From CAYRDK01 sp043819345 (lineage in GTDB: Bacteria > Omnitrophota > Gorgyraeia > Velamenicoccales > Velamenicoccaceae), in contig JBDREX010000027.1 of NCBI GenBank assembly GCA_043819345.1, forward strand, positions 1-34,757: DNA of 34,757 nt. Reading direction: 5' to 3'. Made by a program: the position numbers and the translations under genes. Positions within the stretch are counted from its first letter, which is position 1, and every line of letters begins with the position of its first letter. Below the pieces are notes generated by a model, which did not search any database, was not told where the DNA came from, and worked only from the letters and a program-made list of their open reading frames with translations. Of this stretch, positions 1 through 6,449 are shown in pieces.

Positions 1-141
1 AAAAAGAAGAATCTTTGAATACGTTGAAATATATTACAATCGCAAAAGGGCGCATTCAACGCTTGGATATTTGAGTCCTTTTGAATATGAAAAACAGAAA
101 ATTTTCTCTTAACAAATAGTCCACTAAAAGAGGGAAGTGCA
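1..141 (+). mobile_element. Right end of an IS3-family insertion sequence
   Basis: The left edge of the window is the 3' end of an IS3-type element. It contains the last residues of the transposase, followed by about 29 bases that look like the terminal inverted repeat. Read inward from position 141 the end is TGCACTTCCCTCTTTTAGTG, which begins with the TG typical of IS3-family termini. The other end lies outside the window, so the element's length and target duplication cannot be checked. The receiver domain just downstream has lost its N-terminus exactly here. Confidence 0.8.
2..112 (+). CDS. IS3-family transposase OrfB, C-terminal end only (partial)
   Basis: The frame opening at base 2 encodes the end of a DDE integrase-type transposase, stopping at 110-112. 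The visible residues include RRIFEYVEIYYNRKRAHSTL followed by GYLSPFEYE. The pattern IFEYIExxYNRxRxHSxLGYxSPxxFE is the hallmark C-terminal motif of IS3/IS150-group transposases (rve domain end). The catalytic DDE residues would lie upstream, outside the window; only the last glutamate helix region might be present. Start unknown. Confidence 0.85.
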   Translation, partial: KRRIFEYVEIYYNRKRAHSTLGYLSPFEYEKQKIFS

Positions 142-452
142 TAGCGTAGATAATGTTTATGATGGAGAAGCTGCTTTACTGAAGATTAGTCACCATTGTT
201 ATGAAATACTTATTTTAGACTATAGGCTTTCTGGATTGTCTGGTTTGAGTATTCTTGAAAATTCCCGCCAGATAAATCCTTCTAATGAAGCGATCATGAT
301 TTCCGCCTTTGGCAATGAATCGGTAAGAGCAAAAGCCAAAGAATTAGGGGCTTATGCTTTTTTAGACAAGCCTTTTCATATAGATAGGCTAAAAAAAACG
401 GTGAAAAAGGCTTTAATCGAGCAAAAGAGGAGGTGCGCTAATGAGGCGAATT
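142..452 (+). pseudogene. Response regulator receiver domain truncated by the IS element
   Basis: From just after the IS end, the sequence encodes a receiver (REC) domain that begins in mid-fold at a DNVYDGEAAL motif, which corresponds to the second strand and helix. The phosphoacceptor motif ILILDYR is present, and so is the conserved lysine in FLDKPF. The first strand and its acidic pair, needed to bind Mg2+, are missing. A GTG at 137 lies inside the IS end and could start translation, but the product would be an incomplete REC. The frame continues without a stop into the next membrane protein gene, so a fusion is formally possible. I think the fusion is accidental, because a good ribosome site (aggaggtg, 428-435) and an ATG at 441 mark an original gene boundary. 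Confidence 0.7.
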
Positions 453-463
453 TGCACAAAGTT

Positions 464-480
464 GCCTGCCTGCAGGTAGG
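464..480. repeat. Short GC palindrome (CCTGCCTG family)
   Basis: The sequence gcctgcctgcaggtagg is a near-palindrome of the CCTGCCTG(N)CAGGCAGG family seen several times in the window. It lies in what should be the signal peptide of the next gene. The ATG at 441 with a good ribosome site reads into a stop at 477-479 within this palindrome, whereas the membrane protein continues in another frame. This suggests the palindrome arrived with a length that is not a multiple of three. Confidence 0.55.
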
Positions 481-496
481 TGTTCTTGTTCTCTTG

Positions 497-1210
497 ATGA
501 GCATCTTAGTTCTGCCGGTTTTTGCAGCGGAACAGACAGCGGTAGCTCAAAAAACAGGCATCCAGTCCATATTGGAGCCAGTTAAGCTTTCTACTGATCA
601 GGTAAGCGGATATTTGCCTAAATTAGGAGGTTTGTTTTTGATTTTGGTGGCAGGTTCTTTGATTGCTTTAGGTGTGGCAGCATTGATTGGCCTGATTCTT
701 AAGACAATCCGATTGGAAAAAGCGGCAAAAAAAATTAATATCCTGGAGATTCTTAAAAAAGGCGGTATTGAATTATCTCTTAGCGGCCTGATTACTGAGG
801 TAATCTTTTTTGTAATTATTATAGCTACTTTGATTACCGCCTTAGAATATTATGGTGTGGAGACGAGCATATTTACCGGCCAAATTCTTGCCTACATTCC
901 CCGGGTAATTGCCGCTGTGTTTATTTTAGTTCTGGGAATTTTTTTGAGCTTGCTTATTTCAGGAATCATTACGCTGGTTGGCGGAAATATCAGGATCGCG
1001 CAATCAGCGATATTAGGGAATATTGCCAAATACGCCATTCTTGTGGTGAGTAGTTTGATCGCCCTGAATGAATTAGGAGCGGGGATTATTTTGACTGATC
1101 AGTCTAAGGATATTGTTTTAGTCGGCTTAGTTTTGTTTTTGGCTTTGGGTTTTGGTTTGGGTTTAAAGGGCAAGGCGGAAGATTTTTTAGGTAAAATTTT
1201 AAAGAATTAA
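497..1210 (+). CDS. TM-helix membrane protein, mechanosensitive-channel-like
   Basis: This is a very hydrophobic protein of about 237 residues from ATG 497. It starts with a probable signal or anchor segment ending LPVFAAEQ, followed by about four to five membrane segments. Two related units are visible, each a glycine-rich hydrophobic helix pair (LIALGVAALIG, and later VLGIFLSLLISGII), and the C-terminus ends ALGFGLGLKGKAEDFLGKIL. This pattern matches the conserved TM-helix repeat family (Pfam TM_helix type) related to small mechanosensitive channels, so a role in membrane tension or ion flux is inferred only. The start is uncertain. An upstream ATG at 441 has the better ribosome site but is out of frame because of the 464-480 palindrome, and the frame also runs back into the truncated receiver domain. 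It sits directly upstream of gvpA. Confidence 0.6.
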   Translation: MSILVLPVFAAEQTAVAQKTGIQSILEPVKLSTDQVSGYLPKLGGLFLILVAGSLIALGVAALIGLILKTIRLEKAAKKINILEILKKGGIELSLSGLITEVIFFVIIIATLITALEYYGVETSIFTGQILAYIPRVIAAVFILVLGIFLSLLISGIITLVGGNIRIAQSAILGNIAKYAILVVSSLIALNELGAGIILTDQSKDIVLVGLVLFLALGFGLGLKGKAEDFLGKILKN

Positions 1211-1267
1211 AATAAGGGATTGCTCCCCTTTCGTTTTGTTTGAGGGCCTTAATGGCTTTACCTGGCT

Positions 1268-1308
1268 ATTGCGAGGGCCGCGAGTGAAACGAAGTAGGGT
1301 GAAGCAAT
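1268..1308. repeat. Imperfect inverted repeat upstream of gvpA
   Basis: A segment bounded by ATTGC and GCAAT (attgcgagggccgcgagtga ... gaagcaat) resembles the 'attgcgag...gaagcaat' dispersed elements common in uncultured bacterial genomes. A related stretch is present near 33791-33838 (ttcggtcgcttcgctccctc ... caatgac). It lies in the 125-base gap before gvpA, where I could not identify a convincing sigma70 or sigma54 promoter. Confidence 0.4.
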
Positions 1309-1335
1309 TAATTAAAAAGAGAGGGGGTGTTCATC

Positions 1336-1542
1336 ATGGCTGTCGAAAAAGCGATTGGTTCTTCCAGTTTGGTTGAAGTTATTGACCGTATTCTGGACAA
1401 GGGTGTTGTAATTGATGCTTGGGTAAGAGTCTCTTTAGTGGGTATTGAAATACTCGCGATTGAAGCTAGAGCGGTTATAGCTTCAGTTGAGACGTATCTT
1501 AAGTATGCTGAAGCGATTGGGTTGACTGCAACAGCAGCTTAA
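1336..1542 (+). CDS. gvpA: Gas vesicle major shell protein GvpA
   Basis: This 68-residue protein is the main wall protein of gas vesicles, the hollow gas-filled protein shells that give buoyancy. It shows the family core almost unchanged: SSSLVEVIDRILDKGVVIDA, then WVRVSLVGIEIL, AIEARAVIASVETYLKYAEA and a short C-terminal tail. ATG 1336 is preferred over GTG 1327 because a purine-rich ribosome site (gaggggg, 1321-1327) is correctly spaced from it and because GvpA proteins start MAVEK. It is the first gvp gene and stands alone, with almost 300 non-coding bases downstream. That is typical where the abundant wall protein needs much more mRNA than the accessory genes. The two other GvpA-like proteins in the window, at 14925 and 16586, lack the canonical VRVSLVGIEIL middle. 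Confidence 0.98.
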   Translation: MAVEKAIGSSSLVEVIDRILDKGVVIDAWVRVSLVGIEILAIEARAVIASVETYLKYAEAIGLTATAA

Positions 1543-1695
1543 TGTGCAACTGAAAGGGATTTTTGCCGGGCTATCCTTAATTCGCTCAGCGCGTAAAAAA
1601 AGCATAGCTCGCCAAGATGTTCCTTTTTGTGGTCAGTGTATTTGAATCATTGGGTTTCTTAAATAAGGAAAAATAACCTGCTCTTTACATTAGCA

Positions 1696-1725
1696 CTGAG
1701 AAATTCTCTGTTGATAATTTCTCAG
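1696..1725. repeat. Hairpin repeat CTGAGAAATT/AATTTCTCAG
   Basis: This is a perfect 10-base-pair stem with a 10-base loop between gvpA and the next gene. It lacks a clear T-run, so it is not a standard terminator, although it could stabilise or end gvpA mRNA. Its right half, GTTGATAATTTCTC, occurs in reverse orientation in a second hairpin at 31528-31563, so this is a dispersed repeat rather than a gvpA-specific signal. Confidence 0.6.
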
Positions 1726-1759
1726 TATGCCGCGGAGCTTGTTCCGTAGGCGCGTCTCC

Positions 1760-1778
1760 GCCTACCGGACGGGCAGGC
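1760..1778. repeat. GC palindrome, CCTGCCTG/CCTACCGG family
   Basis: The sequence gcctaccggacgggcaggc, followed by gcctgcggcgg, is intergenic and belongs to the same palindrome family as those inserted in coding sequence at 7846, 14287, 19755 and 26904. Confidence 0.55.
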
Positions 1779-1837
1779 GCCTGCGGCGGAAATAATGCAA
1801 AGTATAAAAACCTATAAGCATTATTAAAGAGAAAAAG

Positions 1838-2680
1838 ATGACTGAAACCTTAGATTTTAATAAAGTGGTAGAAAATGTTGTTTCTTCCTATGAAGCGAAG
1901 ATAGACAATATTAATTCTTTTTTTGAAACTACGCGCTTAATCGTTAGTGAATTTCAAGATCCACTCTTTGACACTAAACAAGAAAGAGACCAGATTAACG
2001 GCCGATTACAAGATTTATTGGCCAGGAATGAACACTTAAGAAGGACAGATTTTAACCGGATGATGCAGGGAATACTTGCTTCTCAAGTTGAGAAGGAAAA
2101 GGAAATAAGAAATTTAGTAAATAGTTTCCTTAACGAACAGAAAGAAACGGTAATCCTTCTCAGGGACAATTTTATTAAAATAAAGGAAGCTTTGGCTAAG
2201 GGCGAAGGAGTTAAAATTAAAGAATCTCAAAGGGCGATGGTTGATATTCTTGCCCAACAGGATAAAAGGAGGCTTGAGGTTAGCCTTAAGCTAAAAGAGT
2301 TTCAAAAAGAGCAAAAAGAGATGATTTTACGGTTGCAGGAGCTTTTAACAAAAGGAAAAGAGCTGAGGATAAAAGATCTTAAATTAATGCTTGAAGAATT
2401 TAATGCTCAACATAAAAAGCGTTTGGCACAGCACGAGGAAAGAAAAGTAGAAGTTAGAAAAAGAAGGGGAAAAATTCGTGGCATGTTGATTGAGTTTAAA
2501 GAGAAGCGCAAAGAATCAGTTAAGAGCCAGAGAGTAGATCCAGCCAAGGCAATTTTACCTGTTAGGAGGGCGCAGGAGGTTAACAAAGATAATAGCTTTT
2601 CTAATCCCTTGACTTCTTTTGGGATTAGCCCTGAACAGGGCCAAAGGGCTAACGGGGTTTACCCCGTTAGAGATATGTAA
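1838..2680 (+). CDS. Charged coiled-coil repeat protein, GvpC-like candidate
   Basis: This 280-residue protein is almost wholly helical and charged, with no signal peptide, membrane segment or recognised catalytic motif. Internal repeats are visible. Units beginning LLARNEHLRRTDF, LAKGEGVKIKESQ and LTKGKELRIKDLK lie about 58 and 51 residues apart, a difference of one heptad. Lying right after gvpA, it could be an outer-surface stiffening protein analogous to GvpC, which is also a helical repeat protein, but no direct GvpC sequence match is claimed. The C-terminal 20 or so residues (ISPEQGQRANGVYPVRDM) are encoded by a chain of DNA palindromes at 2601-2730 and are probably not ancestral. The start ATG 1838 has only a weak purine site (aaagagaaaaag). 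Confidence 0.55.
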   Translation: MTETLDFNKVVENVVSSYEAKIDNINSFFETTRLIVSEFQDPLFDTKQERDQINGRLQDLLARNEHLRRTDFNRMMQGILASQVEKEKEIRNLVNSFLNEQKETVILLRDNFIKIKEALAKGEGVKIKESQRAMVDILAQQDKRRLEVSLKLKEFQKEQKEMILRLQELLTKGKELRIKDLKLMLEEFNAQHKKRLAQHEERKVEVRKRRGKIRGMLIEFKEKRKESVKSQRVDPAKAILPVRRAQEVNKDNSFSNPLTSFGISPEQGQRANGVYPVRDM

Positions 2681-2730
2681 GCTAAAATCCTTTGGACGGC
2701 CGCTCAAAGGCGGCCTATTTCTAACGGGGT
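2601..2730. repeat. Chain of four overlapping palindromes
   Basis: Successive inverted repeats share arms: CTAATCCC (2601-2608) with GGGATTAG (2621-2628); TTAGCCCT (2625-2632) with AGGGCTAA (2645-2652); CTAACGGGGT (2649-2658) with ACCCCGTTAG (2661-2670); and ACCCCGTTAGAGAT (2661-2674) with ATTTCTAACGGGGT (2717-2730). The last pair is the CCCCGTTA element found also at 10551, 16876 and 20690. The chain covers the 3' end of the upstream gene and the gap before the next one. Confidence 0.75.
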
Positions 2731-2803
2731 TAATATAAATGCAGCAAAATAGAAGGCATGGGGTAATTTTGACAGAACGAATTTTAAAAGAGGGAGGTAA
2801 AAA

Positions 2804-3466
2804 ATGGGAATAGCAGAGAGCATGAAAAGCCTTACCGAGGATATACTTGCTTCTTATGATACTCGGGTGAAGGCATTGGGAGATATTGTCGCGGATACAC
2901 ATAAAATAGTAGCTGATGCCCGTAAAACCATAAAAGATTTCTCTTCGGATAGAAAAAAGATGACTGCTGAACAAGCAGCGGCCTTGAGCAATTATGCCAA
3001 GGATTTAGCCGATAATGTAGAGGGCTTGCTCAAAGAATTTGGTAAGAGCCGCAGTGCTATGAGCAAGGCGCAAGTAAAAAGCCTAACCGATTTCGTCAAA
3101 GGTATTACTGACTTTGTCAAGGATTTGACTAAGAATACAGGTTCAATGTTAAACGGTTTTACTAAGGACCGGAAAGAAATGAGTGATGAGCTTAAAGATA
3201 AGCTTGTCAAAGAAATTCAAGTGATTGAATCCAGTGTAAAACATATCGTTGGCAATGCCAAGGCGCTTATAAAGGAATATCATTCTGATATGGTTAAGGC
3301 AAGAAAGACCTGGCAAGAGATGTCCACGGGTTTAGCTAAATCTCGAGGAACAGGCGTAATGGTAAAAATTGAGGCAGAAGAAGGAGAAGAAGAAGCGGCT
3401 TCAACTGTGGAAGCCAGGAAGAAAAAAAGAGGTAAAAAGAGAGGAAGCAAAAAGGGAAAGAAGTAA
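2804..3466 (+). CDS. Helical 33/40-residue repeat protein, GvpC-like candidate
   Basis: This is a 220-residue soluble, all-helical protein. Residues 42-74, 75-114 and 115-154 are repeats of 33, 40 and 40 residues. They start TIKDFSSDRKKM, LLKEFGKSRSAM and MLNGFTKDRKEM, and a partial fourth starts LIKEYHSD. GvpC, the gas vesicle surface-strengthening protein, is built of 33-residue helical repeats, and 40 is 33 plus one heptad. This is why I suggest a GvpC-type role; the residue-level similarity to known GvpC is not strong. The tail is very basic (KKKRGKKRGSKKGKK), which could help bind an acidic surface. A strong ribosome site (gggaggt) precedes ATG 2804. The protein shares the TW-x2-M end motif with the 3861 gene, which points to paralogy. 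Confidence 0.6.
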   Translation: MGIAESMKSLTEDILASYDTRVKALGDIVADTHKIVADARKTIKDFSSDRKKMTAEQAAALSNYAKDLADNVEGLLKEFGKSRSAMSKAQVKSLTDFVKGITDFVKDLTKNTGSMLNGFTKDRKEMSDELKDKLVKEIQVIESSVKHIVGNAKALIKEYHSDMVKARKTWQEMSTGLAKSRGTGVMVKIEAEEGEEEAASTVEARKKKRGKKRGSKKGKK

Positions 3467-3482
3467 AGAAGAGGCAGGTATA

Positions 3483-3806
3483 ATGAGTTTAATTATTTGC
3501 GCTTTTTGCAAAGGTAAAGGCAAGGATCCTTTTGGCCTTCTTTCAAAATTAGCTGACTGTCAGGTGTGTAAAGGCAGGGGTAAAATTGAGGTGAAATGGC
3601 CGATTGTGGAATGCGCCTTTTGTAAGGGGAGCGGGGTCCATCCTCATGAAAGGCTTACCTGTTCAGCTTGCGGAGGTAGGGGTTCGACCGCTTTTAGAGG
3701 GTCAAAGGAAGAGTGTTATGATTGTGGAGGCACAGGTTATAAGGTGGATGGGAATCTTCCCTGTAGTGTTTGCCGGGGCAGAGGGGTCGTGCGGAAAAAA
3801 ATATGA
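3483..3806 (+). CDS. DnaJ-type zinc-finger protein (six CxxCxGxG motifs), no J domain
   Basis: This 107-residue protein is made almost only of DnaJ central-domain zinc-binding motifs: CAFCKGKG, CQVCKGRG, CAFCKGSG, CSACGGRG, CYDCGGTG and CSVCRGRG. DnaJ (Hsp40) normally has four such motifs, which form two zinc sites that help bind unfolded clients. Here there are six, and there is no J domain or C-terminal substrate domain. The start ATG 3483 lies 16 bases after the previous stop and has a gaggcagg ribosome site; an upstream extension of the same frame overlaps the previous gene and is not credible. A second protein of the same design is at 5999, and a J domain occurs on a GvpF/L protein at 10460. 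Together these suggest a split Hsp40 activity for gas vesicle assembly (inference). Confidence 0.8.
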   Translation: MSLIICAFCKGKGKDPFGLLSKLADCQVCKGRGKIEVKWPIVECAFCKGSGVHPHERLTCSACGGRGSTAFRGSKEECYDCGGTGYKVDGNLPCSVCRGRGVVRKKI

Positions 3807-3860
3807 TTCCATGCAAGCTTCGGAATTAAATAAGCTACACAAATTTGAGGAGATTAGAAT

Positions 3861-4217
3861 ATGGGCAATATATCAAATGGAATGGAAACAATATGTGAAG
3901 GCATTGTAAACGGCCATGATGATAGAAAAAAGTCACTTCATGATGTCCGAAAAGATGTTAAGGATATAAAAGGGCAAGCAGCGGTTATCAAGGCCAATGC
4001 CAGAAAATTTATTGGTGATTGTAAGGAGTCACATAAAGAAATGGCTAAGAATTTAAAAGAAAACCTTTCTAAAGGTAGAGAGGATTTGACGAAGGATGTC
4101 GGGTCGCTAAGAAAAGATTTTCAAAAAAGCCAAAAAGAGGTGCGTTCCGATTTGGATGAAGCAAGTAAAACATGGAAGGGGATGCATAAAGCCTCAAAAG
4201 AAAAAAAGTCAAAATAA
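3861..4217 (+). CDS. Short helical 33-residue repeat protein, GvpC-like candidate
   Basis: This is a 118-residue, very charged helical protein. The segment FIGDCKESHKEMAKNLKENL continues into a second unit starting LRKDFQKSQKEV exactly 33 residues later, the repeat length of GvpC. The C-terminus (EASKTWKGM) matches the end of the 2804 product (ARKTWQEM), so the two are probably paralogues of different length. There is no signal peptide or membrane segment. ATG 3861 is preceded by gaggag at good spacing. A longer reading frame overlapping the start from upstream is a frame shadow. A surface or cytosolic accessory role in gas vesicle stiffening is inferred from the repeat length and position only. 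Confidence 0.6.
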   Translation: MGNISNGMETICEGIVNGHDDRKKSLHDVRKDVKDIKGQAAVIKANARKFIGDCKESHKEMAKNLKENLSKGREDLTKDVGSLRKDFQKSQKEVRSDLDEASKTWKGMHKASKEKKSK

Positions 4218-4253
4218 GAGTAAATTGGAAAAAAATACAGACGAGGGAATAAT

Positions 4254-4433
4254 ATGAAGGAAATATTTAAGTGTCCAAAATGTGGAATTGTAACATGGGG
4301 CGGACTTAAGTATTGTATAAGCTGCGGTGAGGCTCTTACTATAATTTGTACTGAATGCGGATGTAGTTGGCGTTATGTTCATAAGTACAAATTTTGTCCT
4401 TCTTGTGGAACAAGCGTTAAAGCAGAAAAATAG
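4254..4433 (+). CDS. Small double zinc-ribbon protein
   Basis: This 59-residue protein has four CxxC knuckles (CPKCG, CISCG, CTECG, CPSCG), enough for two zinc ribbons, and ends GTSVKAEK. No other domain is present. Zinc ribbons of this kind bind nucleic acid or act as protein-interaction adaptors; nothing in the sequence decides which. It lies in line with its neighbours, 36 bases after the 3861 gene and 93 bases before gvpN, so it is probably part of the same transcript. A modest ribosome site (acgaggg) precedes ATG 4254. Confidence 0.75.
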   Translation: MKEIFKCPKCGIVTWGGLKYCISCGEALTIICTECGCSWRYVHKYKFCPSCGTSVKAEK

Positions 4434-4526
4434 TTAATTTATTTGATGAGTTTTTTTTGATGGTAACTAAAAATTAATCTAAAAAGTCGTTTAACGAAGG
4501 TAAATTTTCTTGGGAGGTGAGGGAAA

Positions 4527-5498
4527 ATGATTGATGAGATGACAACAGTACTTGAACCTAGCCCTATGCCGGATTTTGTGGAGACGAAATATATCAAAGC
4601 TATTACTTCAAGGGCCCTTTCTTATATGAAGGCGGGTTTTCCTGTTCATTTTAGAGGGATTTCCGGGAGTGGAAAGACTACTCTGGCAATGCATATTGCC
4701 AGCAAGGTTATGAGGCCTGTAGTGATGATTCACGGAGACGAAGAGTTTACTACCTCTGATTTGGTGGGTGGTGAATACGGTTATCGCTTTAGAAAAGTTG
4801 TGGATCGTTTTGTCTCAAGAGTTTCAAAGACTGAAGAAGATATGACCAAACATTGGGTGGATAATCGCCTGACTGTGGCTTGTAAATATGGGTTCACTCT
4901 TATTTACGACGAATTTACCCGTTCTCGGCCAGAGGCAAATAATATTCTCTTGTCAATTTTACAAGAGAAGATAATGGATTTACCTGTAGGCAGGGGTGGA
5001 GAACAGCCATATTTAGCAGTGCATCCGGAATTTACCGCTATCTTTACCTCTAATCCTGAAGAATATGCCGGAGTTCATCGAAGCCAGGATGCTCTACGCG
5101 ACAGAATGATTACCATAGATATGGATTATTTTGACTATGAAACAGAGATCGCCATAACCCGAGCAAAGTCCAAACTTCCCAAACGGGATGTTGAGATTAT
5201 CGTGAATATCGTTCGGGAATTGCGTGAATCGGGTAAATGTGAATTCGCGCCCACTGTCCGTGCCTGTATCATGATTGGTAAAACTCTTTCCGGGCAGCAG
5301 CTTACTCTGGCCCAATCCAATGGTGTTTTTACCCAGATGTGCCAGGATATCTTATCTTCCGAAACCAGTAGAGTCGGCTCTAAGACAAATCAGAACCGGA
5401 TAAAGGCTATAGTGGGAGATATCGTCGATAAGCATTATAAGAATCGCGAAAAGACGCCTTATAAAAAAAGAGTCAAAACTTTTGAAAATAAACAATAG
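4527..5498 (+). CDS. gvpN: Gas vesicle AAA+ ATPase GvpN
   Basis: This 323-residue MoxR-type AAA+ ATPase is needed for gas vesicles to grow from small bicones to full cylinders. It shows Walker A GISGSGKTT (about residues 44-52), the GvpN-typical segment HGDEEFTTSDLVGG, Walker B FTLIYDEFTRS, and sensor 1 in FTAIFTSNPEEYAG followed by an arginine-rich LRDRMI. Length and motif order match the family. A very good ribosome site (gggaggtg) sets the start at ATG 4527. The C-terminal 30 residues are basic and rich in lysine. Confidence 0.96.
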   Translation: MIDEMTTVLEPSPMPDFVETKYIKAITSRALSYMKAGFPVHFRGISGSGKTTLAMHIASKVMRPVVMIHGDEEFTTSDLVGGEYGYRFRKVVDRFVSRVSKTEEDMTKHWVDNRLTVACKYGFTLIYDEFTRSRPEANNILLSILQEKIMDLPVGRGGEQPYLAVHPEFTAIFTSNPEEYAGVHRSQDALRDRMITIDMDYFDYETEIAITRAKSKLPKRDVEIIVNIVRELRESGKCEFAPTVRACIMIGKTLSGQQLTLAQSNGVFTQMCQDILSSETSRVGSKTNQNRIKAIVGDIVDKHYKNREKTPYKKRVKTFENKQ

Positions 5499-5550
5499 AA
5501 CAATCGAACGTGATAAAAGTTTTATTTTCTATGCCCCCATTTTCTATTGT
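5492..5550. other. Inverted repeat after gvpN
   Basis: ACAATAGAA at 5492-5500 pairs perfectly with TTCTATTGT at 5542-5550, with a 41-base loop; the left arm overlaps the gvpN stop codon. A T-rich stretch follows (gttattttttgttcc). It could be a weak terminator or an RNA processing site, but the long loop argues against a standard terminator. Confidence 0.35.
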
Positions 5551-5590
5551 GTTATTTTTTGTTCCATAAAAAAAGAGGGAGGTGGGTTTG

Positions 5591-5899
5591 ATGAAGAGTA
5601 TGTCTCAGCTTCAAACAGTAAGCGATATAAAAGGAATGCATTCTATAGGAGCGCGTTCTATTCCGAAAGCTATGAGGTCAAGTTATTTGGAATTGTATGT
5701 GCTTGACCGGGAAAGAGCCAGATTAGAAAAAGAAGTTTTCAGTTTGGATAAAAGAAGAAATAGCGCTCAAACGCGATTAAGCAGTATTGTTCAACGCCTG
5801 GAGAAGCAGAAAAAAGAAATAGAAAAGGGAGAGGAAGTGATAGTTCAGCGCCGTATAACTTCCAAAAAACCTTTAAAGATGATGCCCATAAGATATTGA
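5591..5899 (+). CDS. Small coiled-coil protein of the gvp cluster, function unknown
   Basis: This 102-residue protein from ATG 5591 has a strong ribosome site (gagggaggtg). The N-terminus is polar (MKSMSQLQTVSDIKGM), then ARSIPKAMRSSYLELYVLDR leads into a coiled coil of about 45 residues (RARLEKEVFSLDKRRNSAQT onward) and a basic tail with SKKPLKMMPIRY. I cannot assign a named family. Position, size and design fit a small accessory or scaffold protein expressed with gvpN. A GTG nine bases upstream is in frame but overlaps the ribosome site. Confidence 0.6.
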   Translation: MKSMSQLQTVSDIKGMHSIGARSIPKAMRSSYLELYVLDRERARLEKEVFSLDKRRNSAQTRLSSIVQRLEKQKKEIEKGEEVIVQRRITSKKPLKMMPIRY

Positions 5900-5911
5900 A
5901 AATGGTTTATG

Positions 5912-5951
5912 GTTAACAGCGCGCAAGTTCTTACAGTTTAATGCTGTTAAC
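5912..5951. other. Hairpin GTTAACAGC/GCTGTTAAC
   Basis: A perfect 9-base-pair stem (5912-5920 with 5943-5951) and a 22-base loop occupy the gap between the coiled-coil gene and the second zinc-finger gene. There is no T-tract directly after it, so it may be an mRNA processing or stability element or another dispersed palindrome. Confidence 0.4.
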
Positions 5952-5998
5952 TGTTAGCCTCTTAAATTGTAAACTTTTTTGACCGAAGGGAAAAGGTA

Positions 5999-6385
5999 AT
6001 GGATTGGAAGGTTTATGACTGGAAAAATCAAAAAGTAGGCCAAAAAGGGGAAGTCCTGAATAGGAATGACTATAAATGCGGTTTTTGTAAAGGAAAAGGC
6101 ATTATATCTCATAATAAGGCGATAAGTTGCCCTGGTTGCGCGGGGGCTGGAACAATCCGTATTTTAGGTTTTGTAATCATATGCGCTTATTGTGATGGAA
6201 ACGGGAGAGCGCGTTTAAATAAAAGCATTCCTTGCAGCGTTTGCAAAGGTAAGGGTGTGGTGCCCATTGAGAGTAAGGATGTTGAAAATTGTCCTTTATG
6301 TAAAGGCGTAGGCAGAGAACACGGCTCAAGCCTTCCCTGTTTAAAGTGTAAAGGCAAGGGAGTCATTTCTTCAAAAAGTCCATAG
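5999..6385 (+). CDS. Second DnaJ-type zinc-finger protein (six CxxCxGxG motifs)
   Basis: This 128-residue protein has an N-terminal segment of about 25 residues (MDWKVYDWKNQKVGQKGEVL) and then six DnaJ-like zinc motifs: CGFCKGKG, CPGCAGAG, CAYCDGNG, CSVCKGKG, CPLCKGVG and CLKCKGKG. It is a paralogue of the 3483 product but is separated from it by gvpN. There is again no J domain. Twelve CxxCxGxG-type motifs across the two proteins is far more than one Hsp40 has. It probably acts as a zinc-stabilised client-binding or adaptor protein in gas vesicle assembly (inference). The stop lies next to 'tccatagtccacagacgata', a short repeat-like tract. Confidence 0.8.
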   Translation: MDWKVYDWKNQKVGQKGEVLNRNDYKCGFCKGKGIISHNKAISCPGCAGAGTIRILGFVIICAYCDGNGRARLNKSIPCSVCKGKGVVPIESKDVENCPLCKGVGREHGSSLPCLKCKGKGVISSKSP

Positions 6386-6449
6386 TCCACAGACGATAGT
6401 CCACGGTAGATTGTTATATGAACTAAAACCGACGAAGGAGATTTTGAAC

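Noticed and set aside
1211..1335. Sigma54 promoter before gvpA (tggctttacctggctattgc)
   Set aside because: The GG and GC positions are not at the required spacing; no credible -24/-12 pair was found.
2555..2974. 139-residue minus-strand reading frame over 2555-2974
   Set aside because: It lies across two well-supported + strand genes and the palindrome chain, has no ribosome site and shows no recognisable domain; it is a frame shadow.
3604..3909. 101-residue + strand reading frame over the first zinc-finger gene
   Set aside because: It is another frame of the CxxCxGxG gene and overlaps the start of the 3861 gene; low-complexity composition and no ribosome site.
5482..5706. 74-residue + strand frame between gvpN and the coiled-coil gene
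   Set aside because: It overlaps both neighbours in another frame and consists mostly of an A/T-rich inverted repeat translation.
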